From JAGLQA01 sp023135565 (GTDB lineage Bacteria; Acidobacteriota; Aminicenantia; UBA2199), in NCBI GenBank assembly GCA_030639305.1, contig DAOWCY010000141.1, forward strand, positions 1-18,943: a stretch of DNA of 18,943 bases, written 5' to 3'. The first letter of the stretch is position 1. Each line of letters begins with the position of its first letter. A program made the position numbers and the translations under genes. Positions 7,177 through 13,927 of the stretch are shown one piece after another. The notes under the pieces were generated by a model, which was given only the letters and a program-made list of their open reading frames with translations, was not told where the DNA came from and made no database searches.

Positions 7177-7380
7177 TTACTCCAAAGGATCAATTCTCAT
7201 TAGCTCTTTTCTCTCTTCCACTAATTTCCAATCAACCAATAATTCTTCCTGGTGTAACTTTCTCCATTCCTGGACCATTTTTCTTGCCCGATTCGACATA
7301 TTTCCAGTTACCTTCCCACTCTTAATTTCAACAGATATCTCCTGGTCGCCATATTTGGCATGAAAATGCGGAGGCGCAAT
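7177..7380 (-). pseudogene. DUF4160 protein, N-terminus replaced
   Basis: In this frame the minus strand reads PPHFHAKYGDQEISVEIKSG, then a segment GNMSNRARKMVQEW and a C-terminal HQEELLVDWKLVEERKELM ending in DPLE. This is the body of DUF4160, whose proteins normally begin with about 20 residues (a hydrophobic strand and an N/DPPHFH motif). Here a TAG stop lies immediately before the ATT codon at 7380 and there is no start, so the N-terminus is gone. The first in-frame Met is far downstream. Upstream DNA belongs to a different small gene (7381-7447), so the junction near 7380 is a recombination or deletion point. Confidence 0.75.
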
Positions 7381-7447
7381 CTACGGGTAACCGTTGAAGC
7401 AGTTGGTTAACTTCATGTTTGATTGTTTGCATTTCCTGTTTTTTCAT
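7328..7447 (-). pseudogene. antitoxin-like N-terminus fused out of frame to DUF4160
   Basis: From an ATG at 7447 (or 7432) the frame reads MKKQEMQTIKHEV, then NQLLQRLPVD, and then runs into DUF4160 DNA in the wrong frame and stops at 7328 (39 codons). The start resembles the small antitoxin-like proteins that begin with an amphipathic helix and an LLxxLPxD motif. Only about 22 residues are genuine. The promoter upstream would start transcription within a few bases of the ATG at 7447. Whether the short peptide has any role is unknown. Confidence 0.45.
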
Positions 7448-7455
7448 ACCTTTAA

Positions 7456-7484
7456 ATAATAAACGTAAAAATTCTATTTGTCAA
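7456..7484 (-). promoter_or_regulatory. sigma70-type promoter, leftward
   Basis: On the minus strand a perfect TTGACA (7479-7484), 17 nt, TATTAT (7456-7461). It drives the antitoxin-like fragment, the DUF4160 remnant and DUF2442. It points away from the hicB promoter about 190 bp to the right. Confidence 0.7.
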
Positions 7485-7674
7485 CCTGTTGGTCCAGGAA
7501 TTCCCGCAAAAAAACTAAAACTGGGGTCAAACCTTGCCCCTGGCGGGGCATCATTCGGCAAAAGGGGCGTTCGCGAAATATTACAGGCTTGCCTGCGGCG
7601 GCGGACACCGCCACCTGGGAGATACTCCCGCAAGACCTCTCTTTATAGAATATAGAAGAATATCGAATCGGGTG
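7485..7674. repeat. GC-rich structured spacer between divergent promoters
   Basis: This spacer contains the hairpins GGCGG-ACA-CCGCC (7600-7612) and GGGAG-ATA-CTCCC (7617-7629), embedded in sequence much richer in G+C than its flanks. It starts with an ACTGGGGTCAAACC phrase. It looks like an inserted intergenic repeat (REP-like), but no second copy is in the window. An open frame crosses it (7534 onward) but that is only an extension of hicB. Confidence 0.4.
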
Positions 7675-7703
7675 TTGACAGGAAACAACAAACGATATAT
7701 ATT
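7675..7703 (+). promoter_or_regulatory. sigma70-type promoter of hicB
   Basis: A perfect TTGACA (7675-7680), 17 nt, TATATT (7698-7703). Transcription would start near 7710, directly before the GAGGAC ribosome site of hicB, so the leader is very short. Confidence 0.75.
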
Positions 7704-7722
7704 AAGACTTGAGGACAAAAAA

Positions 7723-7926
7723 ATGAATATTAGAGTCGTGTTAGAACCCAGTGAAGATGGCGGCTATACTGTTATAGTGCCTTCTCTTCCCGGTTGTATC
7801 AGCGAAGGTGACACCAGGGAAGAAGCTTTAAACAATATCCGGGAAGCGATCGAACTTTACCTTGAACCGGTGGAAGACGATACGGTGTTTGTGGAAAAAG
7901 CCGAACAGTTGGAAATAGCCATATGA
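7723..7926 (+). CDS. hicB: HicB-like antitoxin
   Basis: The protein has 67 residues with the HicB fold signature: VVLEPSEDGGYTVIVPSLPG, then CISEGDTREEALNNIREAI. HicB antitoxins have a partially degraded RNase-H-like fold that covers the HicA toxin. This is the short form, without the C-terminal DNA-binding domain found in longer HicB proteins. The ATG at 7723 has GAGGAC (7711-7716) about 6 nt upstream; the frame remains open to 7534 but the GC-rich spacer there is not coding. Its last codons overlap the hicA ATG by 4 bp (ATGA), so the pair is coupled. Since the downstream toxin is truncated, this antitoxin may now be an orphan. Confidence 0.85.
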   Translation: MNIRVVLEPSEDGGYTVIVPSLPGCISEGDTREEALNNIREAIELYLEPVEDDTVFVEKAEQLEIAI

Positions 7927-8102
7927 GTAAAGTTCCCAGCCTGGGTTATGAAAAGGTAATAAAGGCATTAAGACGGGATGGCTGGGTGGTTGTTCGCCAA
8001 AAAGGAAGCCATATCCGTTTACAAAAAAGAACCGCTGAGGAAACTCTGAAAAAGTGGGGGCGGTGCGTGCAAACGTGCAAATTTGTACGACTTCGGGATT
8101 AA
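7923..8102 (+). pseudogene. hicA: HicA-like toxin, C-terminus replaced
   Basis: The ATG overlaps the hicB stop. The first 43 residues are a good HicA start: PSLGYEKVIKALRRDGW, then RQKGSHIRL with the catalytic histidine H30 of the GSH motif, then KRTAEETLK. HicA proteins are about 75-80 residues and continue with a P-x-H-x-P-I-x-x-x-T-L region that completes the dsRNA-binding-like fold. Here, after the Lys codon at 8050-8052, the sequence becomes KWGRCVQTCKFVRLRD and stops at 8102. The missing third strand and final helix should abolish the fold. No other frame downstream restores the family sequence, so a deletion or replacement is more likely than a single frameshift. Confidence 0.75.
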
Positions 8103-8133
8103 AAAAGAATTCCTGATTTTACCTCCACGGCCC

Positions 8134-8162
8134 TTGATTATTCTTCCCCGATATGTTATAGA
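8134..8162 (+). promoter_or_regulatory. possible promoter of the two-component operon
   Basis: TTGATT (8134-8139), 17 nt, TATAGA (8157-8162), 40 bp before the kinase start. Both boxes match the consensus at four of six positions, so this is a moderate candidate. Confidence 0.4.
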
Positions 8163-8201
8163 TACTAAGTTAAATTTCGAGGTAAATTAAGGTAAATAAC
8201 T

Positions 8202-9527
8202 ATGGCCGATAAAGAAAAAGCTGGGGACAGACCAAAAGACGAACTCTCCCGCGAAGTCGAAGAACTGCGCCACGTACTGGCTAAACTGGTAGATTACGAA
8301 AAAGAAGAAAAACAACAACTGCAAAAAAAACTGGAAGAATCCGAGGAACGGTTCAAAGAAATCTTTGAACAACACTACGACGCCATCATCCTTTTAGACC
8401 CGAAAGATCTGGATTGCTACGATGCCAACCTGACCGCCGAAACCCTGTTCGGCTACAGCCAAAGAGAACTTAGAGAAGATTTTCCGCGCCTCTTTAAAAA
8501 TGCGGAAGAACTGGAAACTTTTAAAAAAATCATTAGCAGCAGTGTGCGCAAAGATTTTTTAATCGGCCAATTCACTTTTGCAGCCAAAGGCGGCGCTGAT
8601 ATTACCTGCGGCGTTAAAGGAAAAACCATCAAAATTCGCAACCAGGATGTCCTTTACTGCTCTTTCCGCGACATCAAAGAAAAAATAGAAGCCGAAGAAA
8701 AAAATAAACGCCTGCAGGTTAAATTGATCCAGGCGAACAAAATGACCTCCTTAGGCACCCTGGCTTCGGGCATCGCTCACGAGATCAATAACCCGAACAA
8801 TTTTATTTTGACCAACACCCAGATGTTCTCGGAAATCTGGGACGATGTGGAAAAAATCCTCCAGGCCCACTACAAAGAATACGGCGATTTCTCCCTGGCC
8901 GGTTTATCTTACGAGGAACTGAAAGAGATGGTGCCGGGCATGTTAACCGGTACTATCGAAGGTTCCAGGAGAATCGCCTCTATCATTAAAAGTTTGAAAG
9001 AGTTCTCCCGCCCGGTAGCCAACAAGCTGCATGAAAAAATCGACGTCAACAAAGCCATCGAATTCTCTCTTTCCATCTTAGAAAGCCAGGTAAAAAAATA
9101 TACCGATACGTTTCATCACATCCAGCCTCGTGAAGCACTGCCGCTGGTCCACGGCAACCCCCAACAGATCGAACAGGTCATCATCAATCTTCTCCAGAAC
9201 GCCCTGCACGCCCTCCCGGACAGGGAACAGGGAGTATATATTTATGCCTCCTACGATAAAGAGACCGGTTATGTGATCATCAAAGTAAAAGACGAAGGCA
9301 TAGGTATGAGTAAAGAACTTGTCAATCGCATTACCGAACCATTTTTCACCACCAAGAAAAAATCGGGCGGCACCGGCTTAGGACTCTATATTTCCTACTC
9401 GATTATAAAAAAACATAAGGGTTTCTTAGAAATAAAATCGCAGATAGGCAAAGGGACGGAAGTGACCATCAAACTGCCGGCAATAGACAGAGCGGAAGAG
9501 GAAAAGATGGAGCAAAAAAATGAGTGA
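8202..9527 (+). CDS. PAS-domain sensor histidine kinase (NtrB-like)
   Basis: The protein has 441 residues. Residues 1-50 are charged and probably a coiled coil. About 48-165 is a PAS domain (RFKEIFEQHYDAIILLD, ETLFGYS). The HisKA dimerisation box has LASGIAHEINNPNN with phosphoacceptor His193. The ATPase domain has the N box (INLLQNALHAL, N333), G1 (DEGIGM, 364-369), F box (EPFFTTK, 379-385) and G2 (GGTGLGLY, 389-396). There is no signal peptide or membrane segment, so it is cytoplasmic. It autophosphorylates on His193 and would pass the phosphate to the response regulator, whose ATG at 9520 lies inside its last codons (8-bp overlap). A ribosome site AAGGT precedes the ATG at 8202. Between the H box and the N box is an insertion (about 212-250) that includes an aromatic, acidic segment, common in NtrB-type kinases with an HAMP-less layout. 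The stimulus is unknown. Confidence 0.93.
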   Translation: MADKEKAGDRPKDELSREVEELRHVLAKLVDYEKEEKQQLQKKLEESEERFKEIFEQHYDAIILLDPKDLDCYDANLTAETLFGYSQRELREDFPRLFKNAEELETFKKIISSSVRKDFLIGQFTFAAKGGADITCGVKGKTIKIRNQDVLYCSFRDIKEKIEAEEKNKRLQVKLIQANKMTSLGTLASGIAHEINNPNNFILTNTQMFSEIWDDVEKILQAHYKEYGDFSLAGLSYEELKEMVPGMLTGTIEGSRRIASIIKSLKEFSRPVANKLHEKIDVNKAIEFSLSILESQVKKYTDTFHHIQPREALPLVHGNPQQIEQVIINLLQNALHALPDREQGVYIYASYDKETGYVIIKVKDEGIGMSKELVNRITEPFFTTKKKSGGTGLGLYISYSIIKKHKGFLEIKSQIGKGTEVTIKLPAIDRAEEEKMEQKNE

Positions 9528-10962
9528 TTTAAATCTTAAAGCATTACCGGTACTCTTAGTAGACGACGAAACACACATCCTGCACAGTTTTAGCGTGATG
9601 TTAAAAAGCGCAGGGATAAAAAATGTCACCACCATGGACGACCCCCGGGAAGTGATACCTTTTATTAAAAAAAACAGGGCTTCCTTAGTGGTGCTCGATC
9701 TTTCCATGCCTTATATCTCCGGCAAAGAACTGCTGGTCAAAATCAGCCGGGATTTCCCGGAAATACCGACGATTATCGTTACCGCCACCAATGAGATTGC
9801 CACCGCAGTAGACTGCATGAAAAACGGCGCCAACGACTATCTCCTTAAACCGGTGGAAAAGAACCGCTTTATCTCCGCAGTGAAGAAATCGCTGGAAATC
9901 AGCTATCTCAAAAATGAAGTTTCTTCCCTTAAACACTACCTGCTCTCCGACGATTTAAAAAAGGAATCCGCTTTTTCTCACATTATTACTTCCAGTAAAA
10001 AAATGCACGCCATTTTCAAATATATCGAGGTTATCGCCGATTCGCCTTTCCCGGTGTTAGTCACAGGAGAGACCGGGGCTGGCAAAGAACTGATCGCAAA
10101 GGCAATATATCTTTCCGGTTCCGGCCATAAAAACTTCACTGCCGTAAATGTCGCCGGTCTCGATGACACCATGTTTTCCGACACCCTCTTCGGCCATAAG
10201 AAAGGAGCTTTTACCGGGGCCGATTCCTTTCGCGAAGGGTTGATCGCCCAGGCCGCCGGGGGAGTGTTGTTCCTCGATGAGATCGGGGACTTGAGTCATC
10301 GATCCCAGGTAAAATTACTGCGCCTGGTGCAGGAGAAAGAATACTATCAATTGGGTTCCGATTTGCCGAAAAAAACCGATGCCCGCATCATCGTAGCTAC
10401 GAACCGGGATATACAAAGCAGGGTAAAAGAAGAGAAATTTCGCAATGATCTCTATTTCAGGTTGAGCGCTCACCAGATTCAAATCCCACCGCTGCGGGAA
10501 AGGTTGGAAGACATCCACTTCTTAATAGAACATTTCCTTGAGAAGGCGGCAGTGGCCCTGAACAAAAAGAAGCCCACCCCGCCCCCGGAATTAGTAACGC
10601 TGCTGTCAACCTACGATTTTCCCGGCAATGTGCGGGAGTTGGAGACCCTGGTCTATGATGCGGTTTCCCGGCACGAATCGGGAGTGCTTTCCCTGGAGAG
10701 TTTCAAAGATGTCATAAATAAAGAGAGAGGGCGCTTGACCCCGGGGTCTATCGATTCCGCCTCCAACAATCAGCCGGTTGAACAATTTCTCCAGGGCTTC
10801 CCCACCCTGAAACTGGCGGAAATGTTCCTCATAGAAAGGGCCATGGAGCGGGCCAAAGGGAACCAGGGCATAGCTGCATCTATCCTGGGGATCACCCGCC
10901 AGGCGTTGAATAAACGATTAATCAGGAAACGCAAAGACCCTGCGGCACAGGGAGCCGATTAG
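9520..10962 (+). CDS. sigma54-dependent response regulator (NtrC family)
   Basis: The protein has 480 residues. The receiver domain occupies about 9-125: acidic pair D15 D16, phosphoacceptor D60 (VVLDLSMP) and conserved K110 (LLKPVEK). The AAA+ domain, about 153-385, has Walker A GETGAGKE (183-190), the sigma54 contact loop GAFTGA (229-234) intact, Walker B LFLDEIGD (250-257), and FPGNVRELE (367-375). A Fis-type HTH is at about 435-468 (NQGIAASILGITRQALNKRL). When phosphorylated it would oligomerise and open sigma54 promoters. GGAG at 9508-9511 lies 8 nt upstream of the ATG. The 8-bp overlap with the kinase gene makes the pair cognate. I found no -24/-12 site near it in this window, so its targets are elsewhere. 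Confidence 0.95.
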   Translation: MSDLNLKALPVLLVDDETHILHSFSVMLKSAGIKNVTTMDDPREVIPFIKKNRASLVVLDLSMPYISGKELLVKISRDFPEIPTIIVTATNEIATAVDCMKNGANDYLLKPVEKNRFISAVKKSLEISYLKNEVSSLKHYLLSDDLKKESAFSHIITSSKKMHAIFKYIEVIADSPFPVLVTGETGAGKELIAKAIYLSGSGHKNFTAVNVAGLDDTMFSDTLFGHKKGAFTGADSFREGLIAQAAGGVLFLDEIGDLSHRSQVKLLRLVQEKEYYQLGSDLPKKTDARIIVATNRDIQSRVKEEKFRNDLYFRLSAHQIQIPPLRERLEDIHFLIEHFLEKAAVALNKKKPTPPPELVTLLSTYDFPGNVRELETLVYDAVSRHESGVLSLESFKDVINKERGRLTPGSIDSASNNQPVEQFLQGFPTLKLAEMFLIERAMERAKGNQGIAASILGITRQALNKRLIRKRKDPAAQGAD

Positions 10963-10999
10963 CCCCACCACGTGGGGACGGTATAAGCCGCTTCGCGGC
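10963..10999 (+). terminator. two GC-rich hairpins after the regulator gene
   Basis: Right after the stop codon, CCCCAC (10963-10968) pairs with GTGGGG (10972-10977) around a 3-nt loop, and GCCGC (10987-10991) pairs with GCGGC (10995-10999). There is no T-run, so it is at best a weak or Rho-assisted end point. Confidence 0.35.
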
Positions 11000-11030
11000 A
11001 AGAAGCCGCGTGTGAACGCCTTTGATTCTA

Positions 11031-11180
11031 AATCCGTTTACCTGAGTAGTAAGATTTTTTTTAAGAAGCGCATCAAGCCAGTATAGTAAGTTATAGTGTG
11101 TTGTTTAGCCGAATTTGGCGGTATTGGATTATTCCAATTATTTGGATTAAATTTATTGAAATGCACCCTTAGGTGACACA
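11031..11180. repeat. cassette-flanking repeat, copy 1
   Basis: About 150 bp align with 11953-12103 at offsets of 922-924: CCGTTTAC at the left, then CGCATCAAGCCAGTA (11069-11083), a small hairpin (GCC-GAATTT-GGC), GGTATTGGATTATTCCAATT (11120-11139) and, at the right, AAATGCACC with GTGACAC. The right half is nearly identical between copies, while the middle diverges but keeps a hairpin. It lies on the 3' side of the zinc-ribbon gene. Confidence 0.8.
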
Positions 11181-11232
11181 CTCGCTAACACAGTCTAAAA
11201 AAAACTACCTCTATAAATCGCCAGAAATCGGG

Positions 11233-11265
11233 GTAATTTGGAGAATATTTGGCACCCCAAATTAC
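11233..11265. repeat. 9-bp inverted repeat after the zinc-ribbon gene
   Basis: GTAATTTGG (11233-11241) and CCAAATTAC (11257-11265) form a perfect 9-bp stem with a 15-nt loop. Between this and the gene end is an AAACC/GGTTT stem near 11280-11297. Either could serve as a terminator for the minus-strand gene ending at 11310, but T-runs are badly placed. Confidence 0.4.
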
Positions 11266-11309
11266 ACCGAAATCTAACTGAAACCGAACCGGTTTTTATC
11301 AAAAAAAAG

Positions 11310-11732
11310 TCACTTGTGGTTTTTCATCCCCGGCACACCCCAACCACAATCCCTACATACCCTTCCAGGAACCGGGGTTCCACTAAAAAAAGGTTCACCA
11401 TCCGAAACATCAACGTCTACAATTGTATCAAAATTCTCATCCCATACTAAATTCTCCGAGCCACATTCTGGACATGCTTTATATTTTATCTCACCCGGTA
11501 TCGAATCATCGATTGTTTTCTTTTTTAGCAGATCATTTAACTCAGGAACCGTCAAAGTATCACGTTTATCTTCCAATACTATCTTCTTAAAATCTTCTGG
11601 AAGTTTACTAATAAATTTCTTTAACTCCTCATAATGCTTTCTCTGTTCTTTATTACTTTTAACATGATAAAGATGAGTTATAGCCCATGATAGGCCGCCA
11701 CTTAAAATTGATCCCAGTAAAAATTCAATCAT
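11310..11732 (-). CDS. membrane-anchored zinc-ribbon protein, unknown function
   Basis: The protein has 140 residues that I do not recognise as a named family. Residues 1-22 (MIEFLLGSILSGGLSWAITH) form one membrane segment or uncleaved anchor. Residues 28-75 are charged and helical (KEQRKHYEELKKF, LEDKRDTL). The C-terminal third is a zinc ribbon with CPEC (87-90) and CRDC (126-129), separated by an acidic loop with DVDVSDGEPFF. So a cytoplasmic metal-binding domain is likely held at the membrane by one helix. The start is very well supported: GGAGG with 6-nt spacing, and a promoter at 11787-11817. It stands alone between two copies of the ~150-bp repeat, next to the QueC-like gene in the same orientation. 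A partnership with that enzyme is possible but not shown. Confidence 0.75.
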   Translation of the reverse strand: MIEFLLGSILSGGLSWAITHLYHVKSNKEQRKHYEELKKFISKLPEDFKKIVLEDKRDTLTVPELNDLLKKKTIDDSIPGEIKYKACPECGSENLVWDENFDTIVDVDVSDGEPFFSGTPVPGRVCRDCGWGVPGMKNHK

Positions 11733-11786
11733 TTCCTACCTCCGCTTATATAACAAGAATTTAATCTCACATACTCTGCCGATACT

Positions 11787-11817
11787 ATTATATACCACAA
11801 TCTTAACATGAAATCAA
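11787..11817 (-). promoter_or_regulatory. promoter of the zinc-ribbon gene
   Basis: On the minus strand TTGATT (11812-11817) is followed by TATATA after 17 nt (11789-11794) or TATAAT after 19 nt (11787-11792). The gene starts about 55 bp further on with a strong ribosome site. Confidence 0.5.
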
Positions 11818-11952
11818 TACAGAAAAAAGATGAAAAACCATAGACCTCAATGTGGTAAAAGATGCTCATTATATATCCGTCCAGGTTGATGCATTTCTTA
11901 AAAGGTATTTGTGAACTCAATATTTCTTAGATCGGCCTAAAATTTGGTATAT

Positions 11953-12103
11953 TATCCGTTTACAAGAGAAGTTAGAAAATTTCCAAAAAACGCATCAAGC
12001 CAGTAAAAATTGGGTTATGATGAGTACTTCCGCCAAAACTGGAGGTATTGGATTATTCCAATTATCTGGATTAAATGTATTTAAATGCACCATTATGTGA
12101 CAC
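11953..12103. repeat. cassette-flanking repeat, copy 2
   Basis: Second copy of 11031-11180, at the 3' side of the QueC-like gene. It holds CCGTTTACAAGAGAA (11956-11970), CGCATCAAGCCAGTA (11991-12005), a hairpin CCGCCA-AAAC-TGGAGG (12030-12045) and the conserved GGTATTGGATTATTCCAATT. Just past its right end, CACCCTTAGGTG repeats a phrase of copy 1 in shifted position. The remainder of 11733-12204 carries the zinc-ribbon promoter and nothing else I can identify. Confidence 0.8.
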
Positions 12104-12204
12104 CCTTAGGTGCACAGTAAGTTTTTTGATAATAATAGATTATCAGGCTGCTGTGTAAGGATTGACTGCCCTAGACGATCTCTATTTGTTTTGTAAGGTG
12201 GGAA

Positions 12205-12867
12205 CTATTGCTGATACTCCGTTTGGTCTTTTACGCTAGCAACAGAAAAAGCATTTTTTCTTGCGAGACATGCAGAACATTCTCCACAATGAATGGGTGT
12301 AGCCCTGTAACAACTCCATGTATCGACAAATGGGACATTCAAGGTATTCCCAATCTTTACAACATCCGACTTCTTCATGTTTAAGAAAGGTGCATCAATC
12401 AGGAATTTTTCACACTTTTCGTTTAGCAACTGGATAGTTGAAGACCACGAAGTGAAAAACTCATTCAAATTTGGACGAACAGCCTTTTGCTCACTCAGAA
12501 CACCTACTTTGATGTTCGAAATATTAATTATTTGTGCGTAATAAGTAGCAATACTCAAAAGTACCGCAAAACCACTAACATTTGATCGCAACGTTGGCTC
12601 AGGGCCAACATCTAATTCGTCTGCCATGATTTCTTGAAGTGGTATATATCCCATAAGCATTTTAGCAATTCCACTAATATCGACAATCTCCAAGGGGATA
12701 GATAGATCTAAGGCCATCTTCTTTACAGACTGTAGTTCATGCATAGATGGATCTAATCCAAAATCGAAATACAACCCCCGAATTTTCTTGTCCTCTTTAA
12801 TAAGTTGATAAGCAAGCACACACGAATCTAATCCGCCGGACATTAGAACCAAACTGGTTAATGACAT
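12205..12867 (-). CDS. QueC-like PP-loop enzyme, divergent
   Basis: The protein has 220 residues. The N-terminal PP-loop is SGGLDS (10-15), the ATP-pyrophosphatase motif of QueC/ExsB. The C-terminus has the QueC zinc site: TWSCY (183-187), then CGECSACLARKNAF with C186, C194, C197 and C200. QueC makes 7-cyano-7-deazaguanine (preQ0) from carboxydeazaguanine. Two substrate-side motifs differ: the usual FDYGQRH reads FDFGLDPSMH, and the DYSGYPDCRPEF segment is replaced by SEQKAVRPNLNEF. No other queuosine or deazapurine gene is adjacent. QueC-like proteins with altered sites occur in defence systems (Qat, type IV CBASS), so an accessory role is plausible, but this is inference. The start has AAGGAGG 6 nt upstream and a near-consensus promoter at 12932-12960. 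It could instead be a true but diverged QueC. Confidence 0.85.
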   Translation of the reverse strand: MSLTSLVLMSGGLDSCVLAYQLIKEDKKIRGLYFDFGLDPSMHELQSVKKMALDLSIPLEIVDISGIAKMLMGYIPLQEIMADELDVGPEPTLRSNVSGFAVLLSIATYYAQIINISNIKVGVLSEQKAVRPNLNEFFTSWSSTIQLLNEKCEKFLIDAPFLNMKKSDVVKIGNTLNVPFVDTWSCYRATPIHCGECSACLARKNAFSVASVKDQTEYQQ

Positions 12868-12931
12868 TTTATTCCTCCTTATAAAGCCTAATTATATTAT
12901 AATACAAAACTCATATTTTTTAAACATTATT

Positions 12932-12960
12932 TTTATATAACAAAAAAAAACGATTGTCAA
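12932..12960 (-). promoter_or_regulatory. promoter of the QueC-like gene
   Basis: On the minus strand a perfect TTGACA (12955-12960), 17 nt, TATAAA (12932-12937). Predicted leader about 58 nt, AT-rich, ending in AAGGAGG. This is one of the strongest promoters in the window. Confidence 0.75.
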
Positions 12961-13112
12961 GCTCTAAAACTTATTTTTTTCCAAAAACCTGTATAGTTAC
13001 CTAAAACGGTAACCATTCAGTTTTGAACATGCTTTTATTACCATTAATACATCAAACATTATAGTCGAAACAAAAAAAATTTTCAAGCGGTTGTTTTTTA
13101 AATCTGTTATAA

Positions 13113-13130
13113 TAACCGTTTACAAGAGAA
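13113..13130. repeat. cassette-flanking repeat, left edge only (copy 3)
   Basis: CCGTTTACAAGAGAA (13116-13130) matches the left edge of copy 2 exactly, and in both it follows a TATAAT-like box (TATATTAT, TATAATAA). The rest of the ~150-bp repeat is not conserved, though a GGCCA/TGGTC hairpin occurs at about 13179-13191. It lies on the 5' side of the QueC-like gene. Confidence 0.5.
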
Positions 13131-13413
13131 AGCAATTTTCTTTTTATGGGTGTATACTGAGTTTTCATTGATTAAATTGGCCAGTTTGGTCTTTTAATAC
13201 CTTTGACAATTTATTTTCTTATGTCCAATTTCTGGAATAAAGAAAGACTGATGTTTCTAAATAGCCGATATATAATGTCTTTCGGGCAAAAAAACGAGCG
13301 CAAAATGGCTAAAAAAGGCCAAAAATAGGCGGTTTTAGGTCGAAAAATGAGCAAAAAGTCGTTTCAAAAATTGGACTTTACGCCCAATATATCAACCAAA
13401 ATGCCAAAAATGC

Positions 13414-13526
13414 TGTTGAAGTTGATACCTCGTTTGATAGGGGATTGCGACCTTACCACATAACCTTTGCCGTGTGACGAGCACGTCTAACTCAGAACTG
13501 TTACCCCGCTTGATAGGGGACTTCTT
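13414..13526 (+). repeat. CRISPR-like repeat pair (degenerate mini-array)
   Basis: A candidate 37-nt repeat at 13414-13450 ends with TTTGATAGGGGATTGCGAC, like the 3' handle of several type I/III CRISPR repeats. At a spacing of 76 bp, 13499-13526 repeats it in degenerate form: TG-TACC-CG-TTGATAGGGGA is shared (about 21 of 28). Both copies have the same stem: CCTC or CCCC pairing with GGGG around an 8-nt loop; the change of T to C keeps the pairing. The 'spacer' would be 13451-13489, about 39 nt. AT-rich DNA to the left could be a leader. No cas gene is present and only two copies exist, so this may be a relic array or just a repeated hairpin. Confidence 0.4.
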
Positions 13527-13558
13527 AGTACAATTTTTTTTAGACTGGTCGATAATGG

Positions 13559-13614
13559 AACCCGCCGCCGCTCGGCCACCCACCACAACCCACTCCCCCA
13601 AGCGGCGGCGGGTT
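13559..13614. repeat. 14-bp perfect hairpin with C-rich loop
   Basis: AACCCGCCGCCGCT (13559-13572) pairs perfectly with AGCGGCGGCGGGTT (13601-13614). The 28-nt loop (13573-13600) is C-rich on the plus strand and so G-rich on the minus strand, with runs of five, three and three G. Much the strongest inverted repeat in the window. Confidence 0.9.
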
Positions 13615-13801
13615 GAGATCGCTCAAAATAAAAACGCCCGATTGCTTTATTTTAGTCATAGGGCGAAAAATCAACATTTCAAGGGGTAAGGTGTGCTCTT
13701 AGGGTAAATCGACCGCCTACGGGCTTTATAGACCGCCTTACGCCCTGAAAATCTAATTATCAGATCATTAAAGATCACAAAAAGTCATTTTTTTGGTCTT
13801 A

Positions 13802-13829
13802 TGATCTTGTTTTAGCCTTTTCAAGATCA
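13802..13829. repeat. hairpin TGATCTTG/CAAGATCA in a GATC-rich stretch
   Basis: TGATCTTG (13802-13809) and CAAGATCA (13822-13829) form an 8-bp perfect stem with a 12-nt loop. A run of A follows on the plus strand, so it is not a plus-strand terminator. GATC occurs four times between 13762 and 13830. A second small stem, CCGGT (13844-13848) with ACCGG (13856-13860), follows. Confidence 0.5.
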
Positions 13830-13927
13830 AAAAAAATGAATCCCCGGTCATTATAACCGGAGCGATACCTACCCAGGAAAACAACCACCGGCTAACCGGC
13901 TATAAAAAAGAAAAAAATCAAAATTTA

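Noticed and set aside
11249..11265. Sigma54 promoter (TTGGCAC at 11249)
   Set aside because: The -12 GC element is missing at the required spacing, and the site lies inside an inverted repeat.
11031..12103. Classical integron attC sites
   Set aside because: Gene order and repeat position fit, but I find no RYYYAAC/GTTRRRY core pair at matching ends of the repeats, and no integron integrase is nearby.
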